Shown here piece by piece: positions 36,944-45,332 of a stretch of DNA of 64,000 bases. The DNA is taken from positions 496,001 through 560,000 of the forward strand of contig JACRMN010000012.1 of NCBI GenBank assembly GCA_016214955.1. Direction: 5' to 3'. The stretch's first letter is position 1. The number at the start of each line of letters is the position of its first letter. The position numbers and the translations under genes are program-made. The stretch is from Deltaproteobacteria bacterium. GTDB taxonomy: Bacteria; Myxococcota; Myxococcia; Myxococcales; Anaeromyxobacteraceae. Below the pieces are notes generated by a model. The model made no database searches. It had not been told where the DNA came from and worked only from the letters and a program-made list of their open reading frames with translations.

Positions 36944-37729
36944 GTGCCCCTCCGCTTCGCCAAGTACCACGGCCTCGGCAACGACTTCGTGGTCGTGGAG
37001 GGGCCGCTCATGGACGCCGGGCGCGCCCGACGGCTCTGCGACAGGCGCCGCGGCATCGGCGCCGACGGCGTGCTGACGGTGCTGCCGCCCCGCGCCGGCG
37101 GCGCCGCCTACATGCACATCTACAACTCCGACGGCTCGGTGGCCGCCATGTGCGGCAACGGCGTCCGCTGCGTGGCCCGCTGGCTGGCCGAGCGGCGCGG
37201 CCTTTGGGGCGAGCTCACCATCGAGACCGACGCCGGCCCGCGGCGCTGCACCGTGCACCGCGACGCCGACGGCTCCTTCGAGTCGGTGTCGGTGGAGATG
37301 GGGCCGGCCCGCCTCGAGGGGCCGCAGGACTTCACCGTGGGGGAGGAGCTGCTCCATTCTCTCCGGGTGAACATGGGCAACCCCCACGCGGTCTTCTTCG
37401 ACGCCGCCACCCGCCAGCGGGCCGAGAGCGTCGGCCCCACCGTCGAGGCCTCGGTGCCTGGCGGCGTCAACGCCGGCTTCGCCAGCCCCCGCGACGGCGG
37501 CCTGGATCTCGTGGTCTGGGAGCGGGGCGCCGGCCTCACCGACGCCTGCGGCACCGGCGCCTGCGCCGCCGCGGTGGCCGCCGTCTCCACCGGCCAGCTC
37601 CCCGCCGGGCGGCCGCTGGAGGTGCGCCTGCCCGGCGGGCCGCTCTCCATCACCGTCAGCCCCGATCTCGCCCGCGTGGCGATGCGAGGCCCCGCCGCCC
37701 GGGTCTTCGAGGGCGAGACCGACCTCTAG
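36944..37729 (+). CDS. dapF: diaminopimelate epimerase
   Basis: 261 residues from GTG 36944. It interconverts LL- and meso-diaminopimelate for lysine and peptidoglycan. The two catalytic cysteines are C70 in MCGNGVRC and C202 in DACGTGACA; the N-terminal KYHGLGNDFVVV is also diagnostic. Cytosolic, cofactor-free. It lies 76 bases after argE. Confidence 0.95.
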   Translation: MPLRFAKYHGLGNDFVVVEGPLMDAGRARRLCDRRRGIGADGVLTVLPPRAGGAAYMHIYNSDGSVAAMCGNGVRCVARWLAERRGLWGELTIETDAGPRRCTVHRDADGSFESVSVEMGPARLEGPQDFTVGEELLHSLRVNMGNPHAVFFDAATRQRAESVGPTVEASVPGGVNAGFASPRDGGLDLVVWERGAGLTDACGTGACAAAVAAVSTGQLPAGRPLEVRLPGGPLSITVSPDLARVAMRGPAARVFEGETDL

Positions 37730-37746
37730 CCGCCGACCGAGGGAGC

Positions 37747-39582
37747 ATGGCACCCGGCCGCATCCTGGTGGTCGACGACGAGCGGCTCTTCCGGGAGATG
37801 TACCGGGACACCCTGGTGCGCCACGGCTACGAGGTGGCCACCGCCTCCTCGGCGCAGGAGGCGCTGGCCACCCTGGCCGCCGACCGCACCGATCTCCTCC
37901 TCACCGACGTGCGCATGCCCGGCATGGACGGCATCGGGCTCTGCGCCGAGGCGCTGCGGCGCGACCCGGCCCTGGAGGCCGTGGCGGTCACCGCCGCCGG
38001 CGACCTCGACACCGCGGTGCGGGCCATGCAGGCCGGTGCCGGCGACTTCCTGGTGAAGCCGGTGCAGGAGGAGCGGCTGGTGCAGGCGGCCGCCCGCGCG
38101 CTGGCCCGGGCGCGGCTGCGGCGCGAGCACGGGCGGCTCCTCGACGAGAACCTGGAGTTCGTCCGCTCCCAGTCGCTCCTGCAGCAGAGCCTGGCCATCC
38201 TCTCCACCCTCGACCTGGAGCTGCTCCAGGACCAGCTCCTCCAGGTGCTGGCCTCGGCCACCGACGCCCAGGGCGGCGCCCTGTGGGTGGCCGACGACCG
38301 CGGCCAGCTCACGCTGCGCGCCTACCGGGGGCTGGTGGACCGCTCGGCGCTGCCGGTGCGGCTCGAGCTCCGCGACGCCGAGCGCGGCCTCCTGGCGGAC
38401 GGCCAGCCCCGGCGCGGCGACGCCTTCGAGCTGCCGCTGCGCGCCGACGACGAGCTGGTGGGGCTGTGCCTGCTCACCGACAGGGCCCGCGGCCGCTTCG
38501 GCGAGGAGGAGCGGGCCGCGGCGGCGGCGGTGGGCCGCTTCGCCGCCATCGCCCTGCGCAACGCCCGGCGCCACCAGGCGCTGGAGCGGGTGGGGCTCAA
38601 GGACCGCGAGACCAGCGCCTACAACCTGGCCTACTTCGTGGACTACGCCGGCAAGGAGTTCTACAAGGCCCGCCGCTACGGCCGCTCCTTCTCCCTGGCG
38701 GTGCTGACGGTGGACGGCGCCGAGCGGCTGCGGCGCGAGGGCGGCCGCGAGGCCTGGAGGGCCGCCACCCGCGGCCTGGTGGCGGCGGTGGGCCGGGCGG
38801 TGCGCGACGCCGACATCCTGGCCCGCATGGCCGACACCGAGTACTACGTGCTCCTCCCCGAGACCGACCACTTCGGCGCGCGCATGTTCGCCCGGCGGGC
38901 CGCCGACGAGGTGCGCAAGGAGCCCTCGCTGCGCGCTCCGTCCGAGCGCGCCGCGCCGCTCCTCTCGCTGGGCGTGGCCACCTTCCCGCGCGACGGCGAG
39001 GACTTCGACGAGCTGGTGCACCACGCCCGCCTGCGCCAGGAGGAGCAGCGCCGCTCGCTGGCGCGCCGCCTCCCCCTCGACGGCCTCTCGCGCACCGCCT
39101 TCTGGGAGCTGTGCGATCTCCTGCTCGCCGACGGCCAGCCGCTCGCCGACGCCACCTCGGCACGCCGCCCCGCCGACGCCGAGCTCTTCGGTGCCGCGCT
39201 GCGCGAGGCGGCCCGCGAGCTGGGGCGCGACCCGCGGGCCCGCGGCCTCCTCTACCTGGGCTCGGGCGACCGGGCGGCGGTGGCGGCGCTGGTGCAGGCG
39301 CTGCCGGCCCCCGGCGGCAACGCCCGCTCCGGCGACGGCGCGCCGCGGGTGGTGCTCCTCGGCCCGCAGCCGCCCGCGCCGGGCCACCCGCTGGTGGCGG
39401 TGGTGCCGGCGGTGGGGGAGCGGCGCTTCGAGACCCACCAGTTCCTGATCTTCCTCTCCGAGCAGAGCGCCTACGCGCTCCTGCAGGACAGCGAGGGGCG
39501 CGCCTTCCACACCGCCGACGGCCCGCTCGTCGACGCCCTCGCCAGCCGCCTCCAGGCCCTCCACGACCTCGAGCCGGCCTAG
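37747..39582 (+). CDS. response regulator with GAF and degenerate GGDEF domain
   Basis: 611 residues. A receiver domain (5-120) has phosphoacceptor D54 in LLTDVRMPG and K in LVKPV. A coiled linker and GAF domain (about 150-290) follow. Next comes a region that aligns with GGDEF folds (SAYNLAYFVDYAGKEFYKARR, then AVRDADILARMADTEYYVLLPET) where the signature GG(D/E)EF is replaced by DTEYY, so cyclase activity is unlikely. The last 180 residues are an unassigned alpha/beta region. It is 17 bases after dapF and 15 before another receiver-type gene, so the two regulators are probably paired. The degenerate domain may bind c-di-GMP or a partner. Confidence 0.8.
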   Translation: MAPGRILVVDDERLFREMYRDTLVRHGYEVATASSAQEALATLAADRTDLLLTDVRMPGMDGIGLCAEALRRDPALEAVAVTAAGDLDTAVRAMQAGAGDFLVKPVQEERLVQAAARALARARLRREHGRLLDENLEFVRSQSLLQQSLAILSTLDLELLQDQLLQVLASATDAQGGALWVADDRGQLTLRAYRGLVDRSALPVRLELRDAERGLLADGQPRRGDAFELPLRADDELVGLCLLTDRARGRFGEEERAAAAAVGRFAAIALRNARRHQALERVGLKDRETSAYNLAYFVDYAGKEFYKARRYGRSFSLAVLTVDGAERLRREGGREAWRAATRGLVAAVGRAVRDADILARMADTEYYVLLPETDHFGARMFARRAADEVRKEPSLRAPSERAAPLLSLGVATFPRDGEDFDELVHHARLRQEEQRRSLARRLPLDGLSRTAFWELCDLLLADGQPLADATSARRPADAELFGAALREAARELGRDPRARGLLYLGSGDRAAVAALVQALPAPGGNARSGDGAPRVVLLGPQPPAPGHPLVAVVPAVGERRFETHQFLIFLSEQSAYALLQDSEGRAFHTADGPLVDALASRLQALHDLEPA

Positions 39583-39597
39583 CGGAGCCCGCGCCCC

Positions 39598-41073
39598 ATG
39601 CCCACGCCCCGCAAGATCCTCATCGCCGACGCCGACGCCGAGACCGCCCGGCGGCTGGCGCCGGCGCTGCGCCGCCAGGGCTGGCAGGTGCACGCCGCCC
39701 GCGACGGCTCGCGGGCGCTGCAGCTCGCGGTGCTGCGGCTGCCCGACCTCATCCTGGTGGACGAGGGCTGCCCGCTCCTGGATCCGCGCACCTTCGCCCG
39801 CATCCTCCGCACCAACCCGCGCACCGAGCGCATCCCGGTGCTGGTCATGGGCGCGGCGCCCGACCCCGACCGGGCCCGCCTCGGCGCCTTCCTGCAGAAG
39901 CCGGTGCACGAGGACGAGGTCCTGGCCCGCGCCGAGCAGGCCTGGCGCCGCGGCGAGGCCTCGCGGGCCGTGGCCGGCGAGAACCGGCAGCTGGAGGGGA
40001 ACCTGGCGCAGATCCCGCTGCCGGACCTGCTCCAGGTGCTGGGCCAGAACCGGAAGAGCGGCCTGCTCGAGCTGGGGCGCGACGGCGGCGAGGCCACGGT
40101 GCGCCTGGTGGAGGGGCGGGTGGTGGACGCGGCCGCCGGCCCGGCGCGCGGCGAGAAGGCGCTCTTCCGGCTCCTGGGGCGGCGCGAGGGGGCCTTCGCC
40201 TTCGTCCCCGGCCCCGCCGGCGAGCCCGGCCCCATCGACAGGCGGCTCGACGCGCTGGTGCTCGAGGGGCTGCGCCACGCCGACGAGACCGCTGCCCTCT
40301 GGCCCTCGCTCCCGCTGCCGGCAGAGCGCATCGAGCTCACCGCCGACGAGGGGGCCCTGGGCCCCGGGCTCCACCCGGTCACCGCCGAGGTGGTGAAGCT
40401 CCTCGCCCGGCCGCTGCCACTCTCCGACCTGCTCGACAGGGCCCAGGCCACCGACCTGGAGGCGCTGCGGGCGGTGCAGGCGCTCCTGGAGCGCGGCTGG
40501 GCGGTGCGGCGCGAGGCCCCGCCGCCCCCGCCGCCGGCCGAGCCGCTGCTGGGGCCGGCCGAGATGCACGCCCTCCGCGGTCGCATCGCCCGCGGCCGGC
40601 AGAGCGGCGCCCGCGCCGTGGGCAAGGTGCTGCTGGCCGGCGGTGGGCCGCTGGCGCGCAAGGCGGCCCTGGCCCGCTTCGCCGCCGTGCCCGGCTTCGG
40701 CGCCGAGCCGGAGCCGCCGGCCGGGCTCGGCCCGCTGGGCCGCCTCGACCTCGGTGACGGCCTGCGGCTCGACCTCACCGGCCTGCCGCTCGACCCCGAC
40801 CTCCTGCCGCTGTGGCGGGCCTTCGCGCCCGGCGCCCTGGGGGCGCTCCTGCTCCTGCCGGCCGACGGCATGACCGAGGCCCACGTCGCGCTGCTCCGCG
40901 ACCTGCGGGTGCCGGTGGTGGTGACGGGACCCTCCCGCGAGGCGGTGCCGCCGCCGCTCTCCGGGGGGCCGCTGCCGGCCGCCTTCGGGGGCAGCGACGC
41001 GGCCGAGGCGCTGCGGGCCCTGCTGGCCGGCGCCGGCCGCCCTGCCGGCGGGCCGCGCCTGGCACCGCCGTAG
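39598..41073 (+). CDS. receiver-like and DUF4388 (PatA-type) protein with GTPase-like tail
   Basis: 491 residues. The N-terminal receiver-like domain (5-120) has a Glu-Gly (VDEGCPLLD) near the usual Asp position but keeps LQKPV. Residues 130-215 match the PatA/DUF4388 pattern: EGNLAQIPLPDLLQVLGQNRKSG split across LQVLGQNRKSGLLEL and VEGRVVDAAAG. The C-terminal 150 residues begin KVLLAGGGPLARKAAL and resemble an MglA/Ras-like GTPase. They lack a proper GxxxxGKS loop and the NKxD motif, so this is likely a pseudo-GTPase. Role probably in polarity or motility signalling, by analogy with myxobacterial DUF4388 proteins. Confidence 0.75.
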   Translation: MPTPRKILIADADAETARRLAPALRRQGWQVHAARDGSRALQLAVLRLPDLILVDEGCPLLDPRTFARILRTNPRTERIPVLVMGAAPDPDRARLGAFLQKPVHEDEVLARAEQAWRRGEASRAVAGENRQLEGNLAQIPLPDLLQVLGQNRKSGLLELGRDGGEATVRLVEGRVVDAAAGPARGEKALFRLLGRREGAFAFVPGPAGEPGPIDRRLDALVLEGLRHADETAALWPSLPLPAERIELTADEGALGPGLHPVTAEVVKLLARPLPLSDLLDRAQATDLEALRAVQALLERGWAVRREAPPPPPPAEPLLGPAEMHALRGRIARGRQSGARAVGKVLLAGGGPLARKAALARFAAVPGFGAEPEPPAGLGPLGRLDLGDGLRLDLTGLPLDPDLLPLWRAFAPGALGALLLLPADGMTEAHVALLRDLRVPVVVTGPSREAVPPPLSGGPLPAAFGGSDAAEALRALLAGAGRPAGGPRLAPP

Positions 41074-41083
41074 CGCTCCTCCG

Positions 41084-41512
41084 CTACGGGCTGGCGGCGC
41101 CCTGCTGCACGGCCGCGGCGCGCGCCAGGTGCCGGCCCAGCGCCTGATCGGTCTGGCCCACGTGGCGGCGCAGCCAGGAGCAGAGCCAGACGTTGAGCCG
41201 CACCACCACCGCCGGCCGCGGGCCCTGCGCCAGGTAGCTGCGGCACACCTCCTGGAAGGCCTGCACGAAGTCCACGTGCTCGCGCCGGTGTGGCTCCTGC
41301 TCGGGATACCGGGTGTCGCGCATCAGCCGCTCCTCGGCGGCGAAGTGCTCGACGGCGTAGCGGCCCAGGTACTCGAGGAGCCGTCCCACCTCGGCGGCCC
41401 CGCGCTCGTCGCCCAGGGCGGCGAGCACCAGGTTCACCTGGCGGAAGAGCTCCCGGTGCTGCTCGTCGATGGTGGGCACGCCGACGGCGAGGCCCGGTTG
41501 CCAGCGCAGCAT
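41084..41512 (-). CDS. bacteriohemerythrin
   Basis: 142 residues from ATG 41512, preceded by GGGGAG (the frame is open nine codons more). Di-iron ligand pattern: IDEQHRELF, HFAAEERLM and EPHRREHVDF, plus H in the last helix (RRHVGQTD). Hemerythrins bind O2 reversibly and may also bind NO; this single-domain form is soluble. It is one of four paralogues within 2.5 kb. It converges with the DUF4388 gene. Confidence 0.95.
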   Translation of the reverse strand: MLRWQPGLAVGVPTIDEQHRELFRQVNLVLAALGDERGAAEVGRLLEYLGRYAVEHFAAEERLMRDTRYPEQEPHRREHVDFVQAFQEVCRSYLAQGPRPAVVVRLNVWLCSWLRRHVGQTDQALGRHLARAAAVQQGAASP

Positions 41513-41620
41513 CTCGCTCCCCTTCCCCTGCCCACCCATGCTAGCCGGCCGGGAAGGGCGAGGGGAGGGAGCGATCCACCTACAGTGTATCCAGGGCGGC
41601 GGTGAACCGCGCCTGCGCGC

Positions 41621-42043
41621 CTACAGCGCCACCTGCGCCTGGCCCTTGGAGACCAGGAAGGTGCCGAAGGCCTTGTCGGTGGCGCCGATGTGCTGCCGCA
41701 GCCAGCCGCAGACGGTGCGGTTGAGCTTGACCGCCAGGCCGTTGGTCGGGCCCGCCTTGTCGTACTCGGCCTTCAGCTCCAGGAAGGTGCGGACGAAGGC
41801 CTCGTGCTGGCCCTTGTGGGCGACGGCGTCCGGGTACTTGTACTGCTGCATCAGCCGCTCCTCGGCGCCGAAGTGGTCCTTCACGTACTGGGCGAGGAAG
41901 CCCAGGGTCTTGTCCACCGCCTCCTTGCCGTGGTTCTGCTCCATCGCCGCCAGGAGCGAGTTCACGCGGCGGAACAGCTCCTGGTGCTGCTCGTCGATCA
42001 GCTTCACGCCCACGGACAGCTTCGGATCCCACTGGATGGCCAT
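41621..42043 (-). CDS. bacteriohemerythrin
   Basis: 140 residues, full length. WDPKLSVGVKLIDEQHQELF, then HFGAEERLMQQYKYP and HKGQHEAFV give the His/Glu/Asp set for a di-iron site; the terminal helix WLRQHIGATDKAFGTFL supplies the last His and Asp. It is the most canonical of the four. Own ribosome site (AAGGGGAGAAAC). Confidence 0.95.
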   Translation of the reverse strand: MAIQWDPKLSVGVKLIDEQHQELFRRVNSLLAAMEQNHGKEAVDKTLGFLAQYVKDHFGAEERLMQQYKYPDAVAHKGQHEAFVRTFLELKAEYDKAGPTNGLAVKLNRTVCGWLRQHIGATDKAFGTFLVSKGQAQVAL

Positions 42044-42076
42044 GACGTTTCTCCCCTTGTGTTGCGAATGCGCCGA

Positions 42077-42514
42077 CTAGCGGACTGCGGCTGGCGCGAG
42101 CCGCTCGGTGACTCCGGACTCGGCGAGGAAGCTGCCCAGGGCGCGATCGGCGGTGCCGATGTGCTCGCGCAGCCAGGCCAGGAGGAAGGAGGCCAGCTTC
42201 TCGGTGACGGCCTCGCTGGCGCCCTCGCGGTCGAGGCGACCCCTGAGCTCCACGAAGACCTCCACGAAGGAGCGGTGCTGGGCGCGGTGGGGGCCGATGA
42301 GCGGGTAGTGGAACATCAGCATCAGGCCCTCCTCGGCGCCGAAGTGCTGTTGCACGTAGTCGCCCAGGAAGGAGAGCAGCTTCTCCAGCTCCTCCTTCGA
42401 CTGGCCGCGCCGCAGGTTCCCCACCAGCACGTCGACGCGCCGGAAGATCTCCTGGTGCTGCTCGTCGATCTCGCGGAAGCCGACGCTCAGCTGCGCGTCC
42501 CAGGTGATGCCCAT
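42077..42514 (-). CDS. bacteriohemerythrin
   Basis: 145 residues from ATG 42514, which follows GGAGGG; an upstream ATG in the same frame gives an unrelated leader. Ligands: IDEQHQEIF, HFGAEEGLML, GPHRAQHRSF, and WLREHIGTADRAL at the end. It lies 33 bases upstream of the preceding copy on the same strand, so the two are probably one transcript. Confidence 0.95.
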   Translation of the reverse strand: MGITWDAQLSVGFREIDEQHQEIFRRVDVLVGNLRRGQSKEELEKLLSFLGDYVQQHFGAEEGLMLMFHYPLIGPHRAQHRSFVEVFVELRGRLDREGASEAVTEKLASFLLAWLREHIGTADRALGSFLAESGVTERLAPAAVR

Positions 42515-42723
42515 GGCGGTGCCCTCCGAGGCAGGCCCCTCTGTTTGCAAGGGGGCTGCCGCAGGGGGCCGCCGCACGGCCTCCGCCGATCGGGGTTGGA
42601 TTCCGGAGCGTTCCAGCCCGGGTCGCGACCCGCCGGGGACCGCGGTGCGGGCCGCCCGGACGGGAGTCGGCCAGCACCCGGGGTCGGTCTTGCCGAATTG
42701 GCGGGGTAGTAGCCGGGCCCTGC

Positions 42724-43032
42724 CTACCAGCCCCCGGGCAGCGGCAGCGCGGCCCGCGCCTCGGGATTGCGGCAGAGGATGCGGAGCTCCGCCTGCGTGA
42801 GGAAGGCCACGCGGCGGTAGCGGGCGCCGGTCAGCGTCAAGCGCAGGCGCTCGCCCTCCTGCTCCAGCGTCGCCCGTGCGCCGGCGGCCAGCGCCTGCTC
42901 CAGCGATCGCAGGTGCCGGTGGATGCGGAGCGCCCGCTTCCCCTCGGGCGAGGAGAAGGCCTGGTAGTGGCGGTTGCGGCTGAAGCCGGGCTGCTCCCGG
43001 AGCCGCAGGATGACGCGCTCGACGAAGTCCAC
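42724..43032 (-). CDS. small conserved-looking basic protein, function unknown
   Basis: 102 residues from GTG 43032. The body is basic and helical at the start (VDFVERVILRLREQPGF, NRHYQAFSS), with a beta-rich middle (ATLEQEGERLRLTLTGARY) and a short Cys-containing tail. No catalytic motif. It lies between hemerythrin genes on the same strand. The frame extends to 43089 but without a ribosome site. Coding status is supported by sequence character only. Confidence 0.55.
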   Translation of the reverse strand: MDFVERVILRLREQPGFSRNRHYQAFSSPEGKRALRIHRHLRSLEQALAAGARATLEQEGERLRLTLTGARYRRVAFLTQAELRILCRNPEARAALPLPGGW

Positions 43033-43137
43033 GCGCCGAGCGTAGCAGGCGATCCGGCGCGGGCGAAAGCGGCCGGGGCCGTCCGGCACCTTACAAGTCC
43101 CCGGCGCCCGCCGCCCGGCGAGGGCCGGAGGCTGCCG

Positions 43138-43548
43138 TCAGCTCCGGGGCAGGGCCTGCAGGAAGGTCACCAGCGCCCGGTCGGTGCGGTAGATGTGGCT
43201 CCGCAGCCAGCCCGTGAGCTGGGTGTTGACGCGGATGATGAGGCTGGCGGTGGCGCCGTCGCGCTGCCGCTCGGCGTCGAGCGTCACCAGCTCGGCCGCG
43301 AAGGCCTCGTGCTCGGCCCGGTGGTCGGCCAGGCCGGGGTAGCCCCTGGCCGCCATCAGCGCCTCCTCGGCGGCGAAGTGGCTCCGGGCGTACTCGCGGA
43401 GGAAGGCGAGGGTGTGGGCCACCTCGTCGCGGCTGCGGCCGCCGCGGATCGACTCCAGCAGCGCGTCGAGCCGCCGGAAAAGCTCCTGGTGCTGCTCGTC
43501 GATCTCGGGGATGCCGACGACCAGCGTGGGGTCCCAGGCGATGGTCAT
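43138..43548 (-). CDS. bacteriohemerythrin coupled to a zinc-ribbon protein
   Basis: 136 residues. Ligands: IPEIDEQHQELF, HFAAEEALMAARGYP, DHRAEHEAF, and WLRSHIYRTDRAL in the final helix. The ATG overlaps the stop of the upstream zinc-ribbon gene (ATGA), so the two are co-translated. This suggests that the small protein and this hemerythrin work together. Confidence 0.95.
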   Translation of the reverse strand: MTIAWDPTLVVGIPEIDEQHQELFRRLDALLESIRGGRSRDEVAHTLAFLREYARSHFAAEEALMAARGYPGLADHRAEHEAFAAELVTLDAERQRDGATASLIIRVNTQLTGWLRSHIYRTDRALVTFLQALPRS

Positions 43549-43760
43549 CCGCGCACCGCCGCCCCGGCCAGCGCCCAGGCCGGGAGCTTCGCGGTCAGGT
43601 AGCGGCGGAGCTGGGCCCTGTCGGAGAAGCGGGAGCCGCAGTCGAGGCAGAGCCGCAGCGTCACCACCTGCGGCGCGCCGGTGAAGTCGCGCGACTCGAA
43701 GGTCTCGGTGAAGCCGGAGGTGAACCGCGGCGTCCGGCAATCCACGCAGGCGTCGGCCAT
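43545..43760 (-). CDS. small zinc-ribbon-like protein
   Basis: 71 residues from ATG 43760 after GGGGAGGTGG. Two Cys pairs, CVDC near residue 5 and CLDC near residue 41, with a beta-strand-rich linker (FTETFESRDFTG), form a likely zinc ribbon. The C-terminus is a short hydrophobic helix. Such proteins often bind nucleic acid or act as protein adaptors. Overlaps the hemerythrin start. Confidence 0.75.
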   Translation of the reverse strand: MADACVDCRTPRFTSGFTETFESRDFTGAPQVVTLRLCLDCGSRFSDRAQLRRYLTAKLPAWALAGAAVRG

Positions 43761-43967
43761 CGCGGCCACCTCCCCTTTGCGGCTGGAAGCGGCAGTGTAG
43801 CGGACCGATCCGACAGGGGAAGCGTCATTCCGGCGCGGGGGGGCGGGCGACGCGGCGCGCCATGCGATGGCACGCCCGGCCCTGCGCATCTCCGGAAGCC
43901 GGCTCGCCCGGACCATGCGCCGCGGTTCGCTCGACCCGGCGGCGGGAAGGGACGCCCTCACCGGCGC

Positions 43968-45332
43968 TCAGCCGAGGTCCGAGGCCAGCACCGCCCGCTC
44001 CACGCGCCGGCGGGCCGCCTCGCCGCCCGGTCCCACCACCACCGCCAGCAGGTTGCGGCGGGTGAAGGTCTGGCGCGCGACGCGCTGCACGTCGGCGGCG
44101 GTCACCGCCTCGACCCGCCGGCAGCGCCCCTCGAAGCTCTCGGGCGCTCCCAGGAGCTCGCCCGAGCCGTGCCAGCCGACGAGCTCGGCCGGGCTGTCGA
44201 GGGAGAAGGCCAGGGTGGTGCGGTGGCGCCGCAGCACCCGCGACAGCTCCTCCTCGCCCACCGGCCGCACGGCCAGATCGGCCAGCACCTCCAGCACCGC
44301 CTCGACCACGCGGGTCAGCTTGCGGGGGTTGCAGGCGCCGTCGACGACGAACATGCCGGCGTCGCTGAAGGTGTCGATGCCGGCGTGGAGCGAGTAGGCG
44401 AGGCCGCGCTTCTCCACCACCTCGAAGGGCAGGCGGGAGGAGAGGCCGTCGTCGAGGATGCGCCGGATGACCATGTGGACCGGGTAGTCGGGGTGAGGCT
44501 CGGGCGGACAGGGGAAGCCGATGCTGAGCTCGGCCTGGGCGTCGTCGTGGGGCGTGAGCTGCACCCGCGGCCCGCGGGGCCAGGCCGGAGGCGGCAGGTC
44601 CACCGAGCGGCGGCCGCGGGGCAGGGCGCCCAGGTGGCGCCGTGCCGCCTCGAGCACGTGGGCCTCCCGGAGCGGCCCGGCCACCGCCAGCACCAGGTTC
44701 TCGCCCACGTAGAAGCGGCGCAGGTGGGCCCTCACCTCGGGGAGGCCGAGCCGCTTCAGGATGCGCGGGGTGCCGCCGATCTTGAAGGAGAGCGGGTGGC
44801 CGGCGAAGGCCATCCGCTTCAGCAGGTTGTCGGCGTCGATGTCGCGGCCCTCGGCGTCCACCTCGTCGAGGATCTCCTCGAGGATGACCTCGCGCTCCAC
44901 GTCGAGGTCGCGCAGCAGCGGGCGGCGGATGAGGTCGCCGACGACCGAGAGCACCGTGTCGAGCTCGCCGGGGTGGAGCGGGGTGTAGTAGCAGCCGTGG
45001 TCGCGGGCGGTGATGCCGTTGAGGCTGCCGCCGGCCGCCTCCACCAGCGCGTTCATGGCCACGCTGTCGGGGAAGCCGGCCGAGCCGCGGAAGAAGAGGT
45101 GCTCGAGGAAGTGGGAGACCCCGTTCACCGCCGCCGACTCGTGGCGCGAGCCGGCGCGGACGTACAGCGCCACCATGGCCGAGTGCAGGCCGGGCGTGGG
45201 CACGGTCACCACCCGCAGGCCGTTGTCGAGCACCTGGCGGCGGGCATCGCCCCACCCGCGCCCGGGCGAGCCGCTCCCGCCCCGCCCCGCCGCGGAGGTG
45301 GCGCTCCAGCGGGCGCGCGGACGGCGGCTCAT
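43968..45332 (-). CDS. M16-family zinc peptidase
   Basis: 454 residues. The inverted zinc motif HFLEH places H74, E77 and H78; the third ligand is in the EVILEEI segment about 75 residues on. The second half (from about 235) is the inactive M16 C-terminal lobe with GLAYSLHAGID. Bacterial members (processing peptidase/PqqF-like) degrade or process peptides in the cytosol; no signal peptide is seen. The ATG at 45332 overlaps the stop of the upstream sensor kinase, an unusual pairing. Confidence 0.9.
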   Translation of the reverse strand: MSRRPRARWSATSAAGRGGSGSPGRGWGDARRQVLDNGLRVVTVPTPGLHSAMVALYVRAGSRHESAAVNGVSHFLEHLFFRGSAGFPDSVAMNALVEAAGGSLNGITARDHGCYYTPLHPGELDTVLSVVGDLIRRPLLRDLDVEREVILEEILDEVDAEGRDIDADNLLKRMAFAGHPLSFKIGGTPRILKRLGLPEVRAHLRRFYVGENLVLAVAGPLREAHVLEAARRHLGALPRGRRSVDLPPPAWPRGPRVQLTPHDDAQAELSIGFPCPPEPHPDYPVHMVIRRILDDGLSSRLPFEVVEKRGLAYSLHAGIDTFSDAGMFVVDGACNPRKLTRVVEAVLEVLADLAVRPVGEEELSRVLRRHRTTLAFSLDSPAELVGWHGSGELLGAPESFEGRCRRVEAVTAADVQRVARQTFTRRNLLAVVVGPGGEAARRRVERAVLASDLG

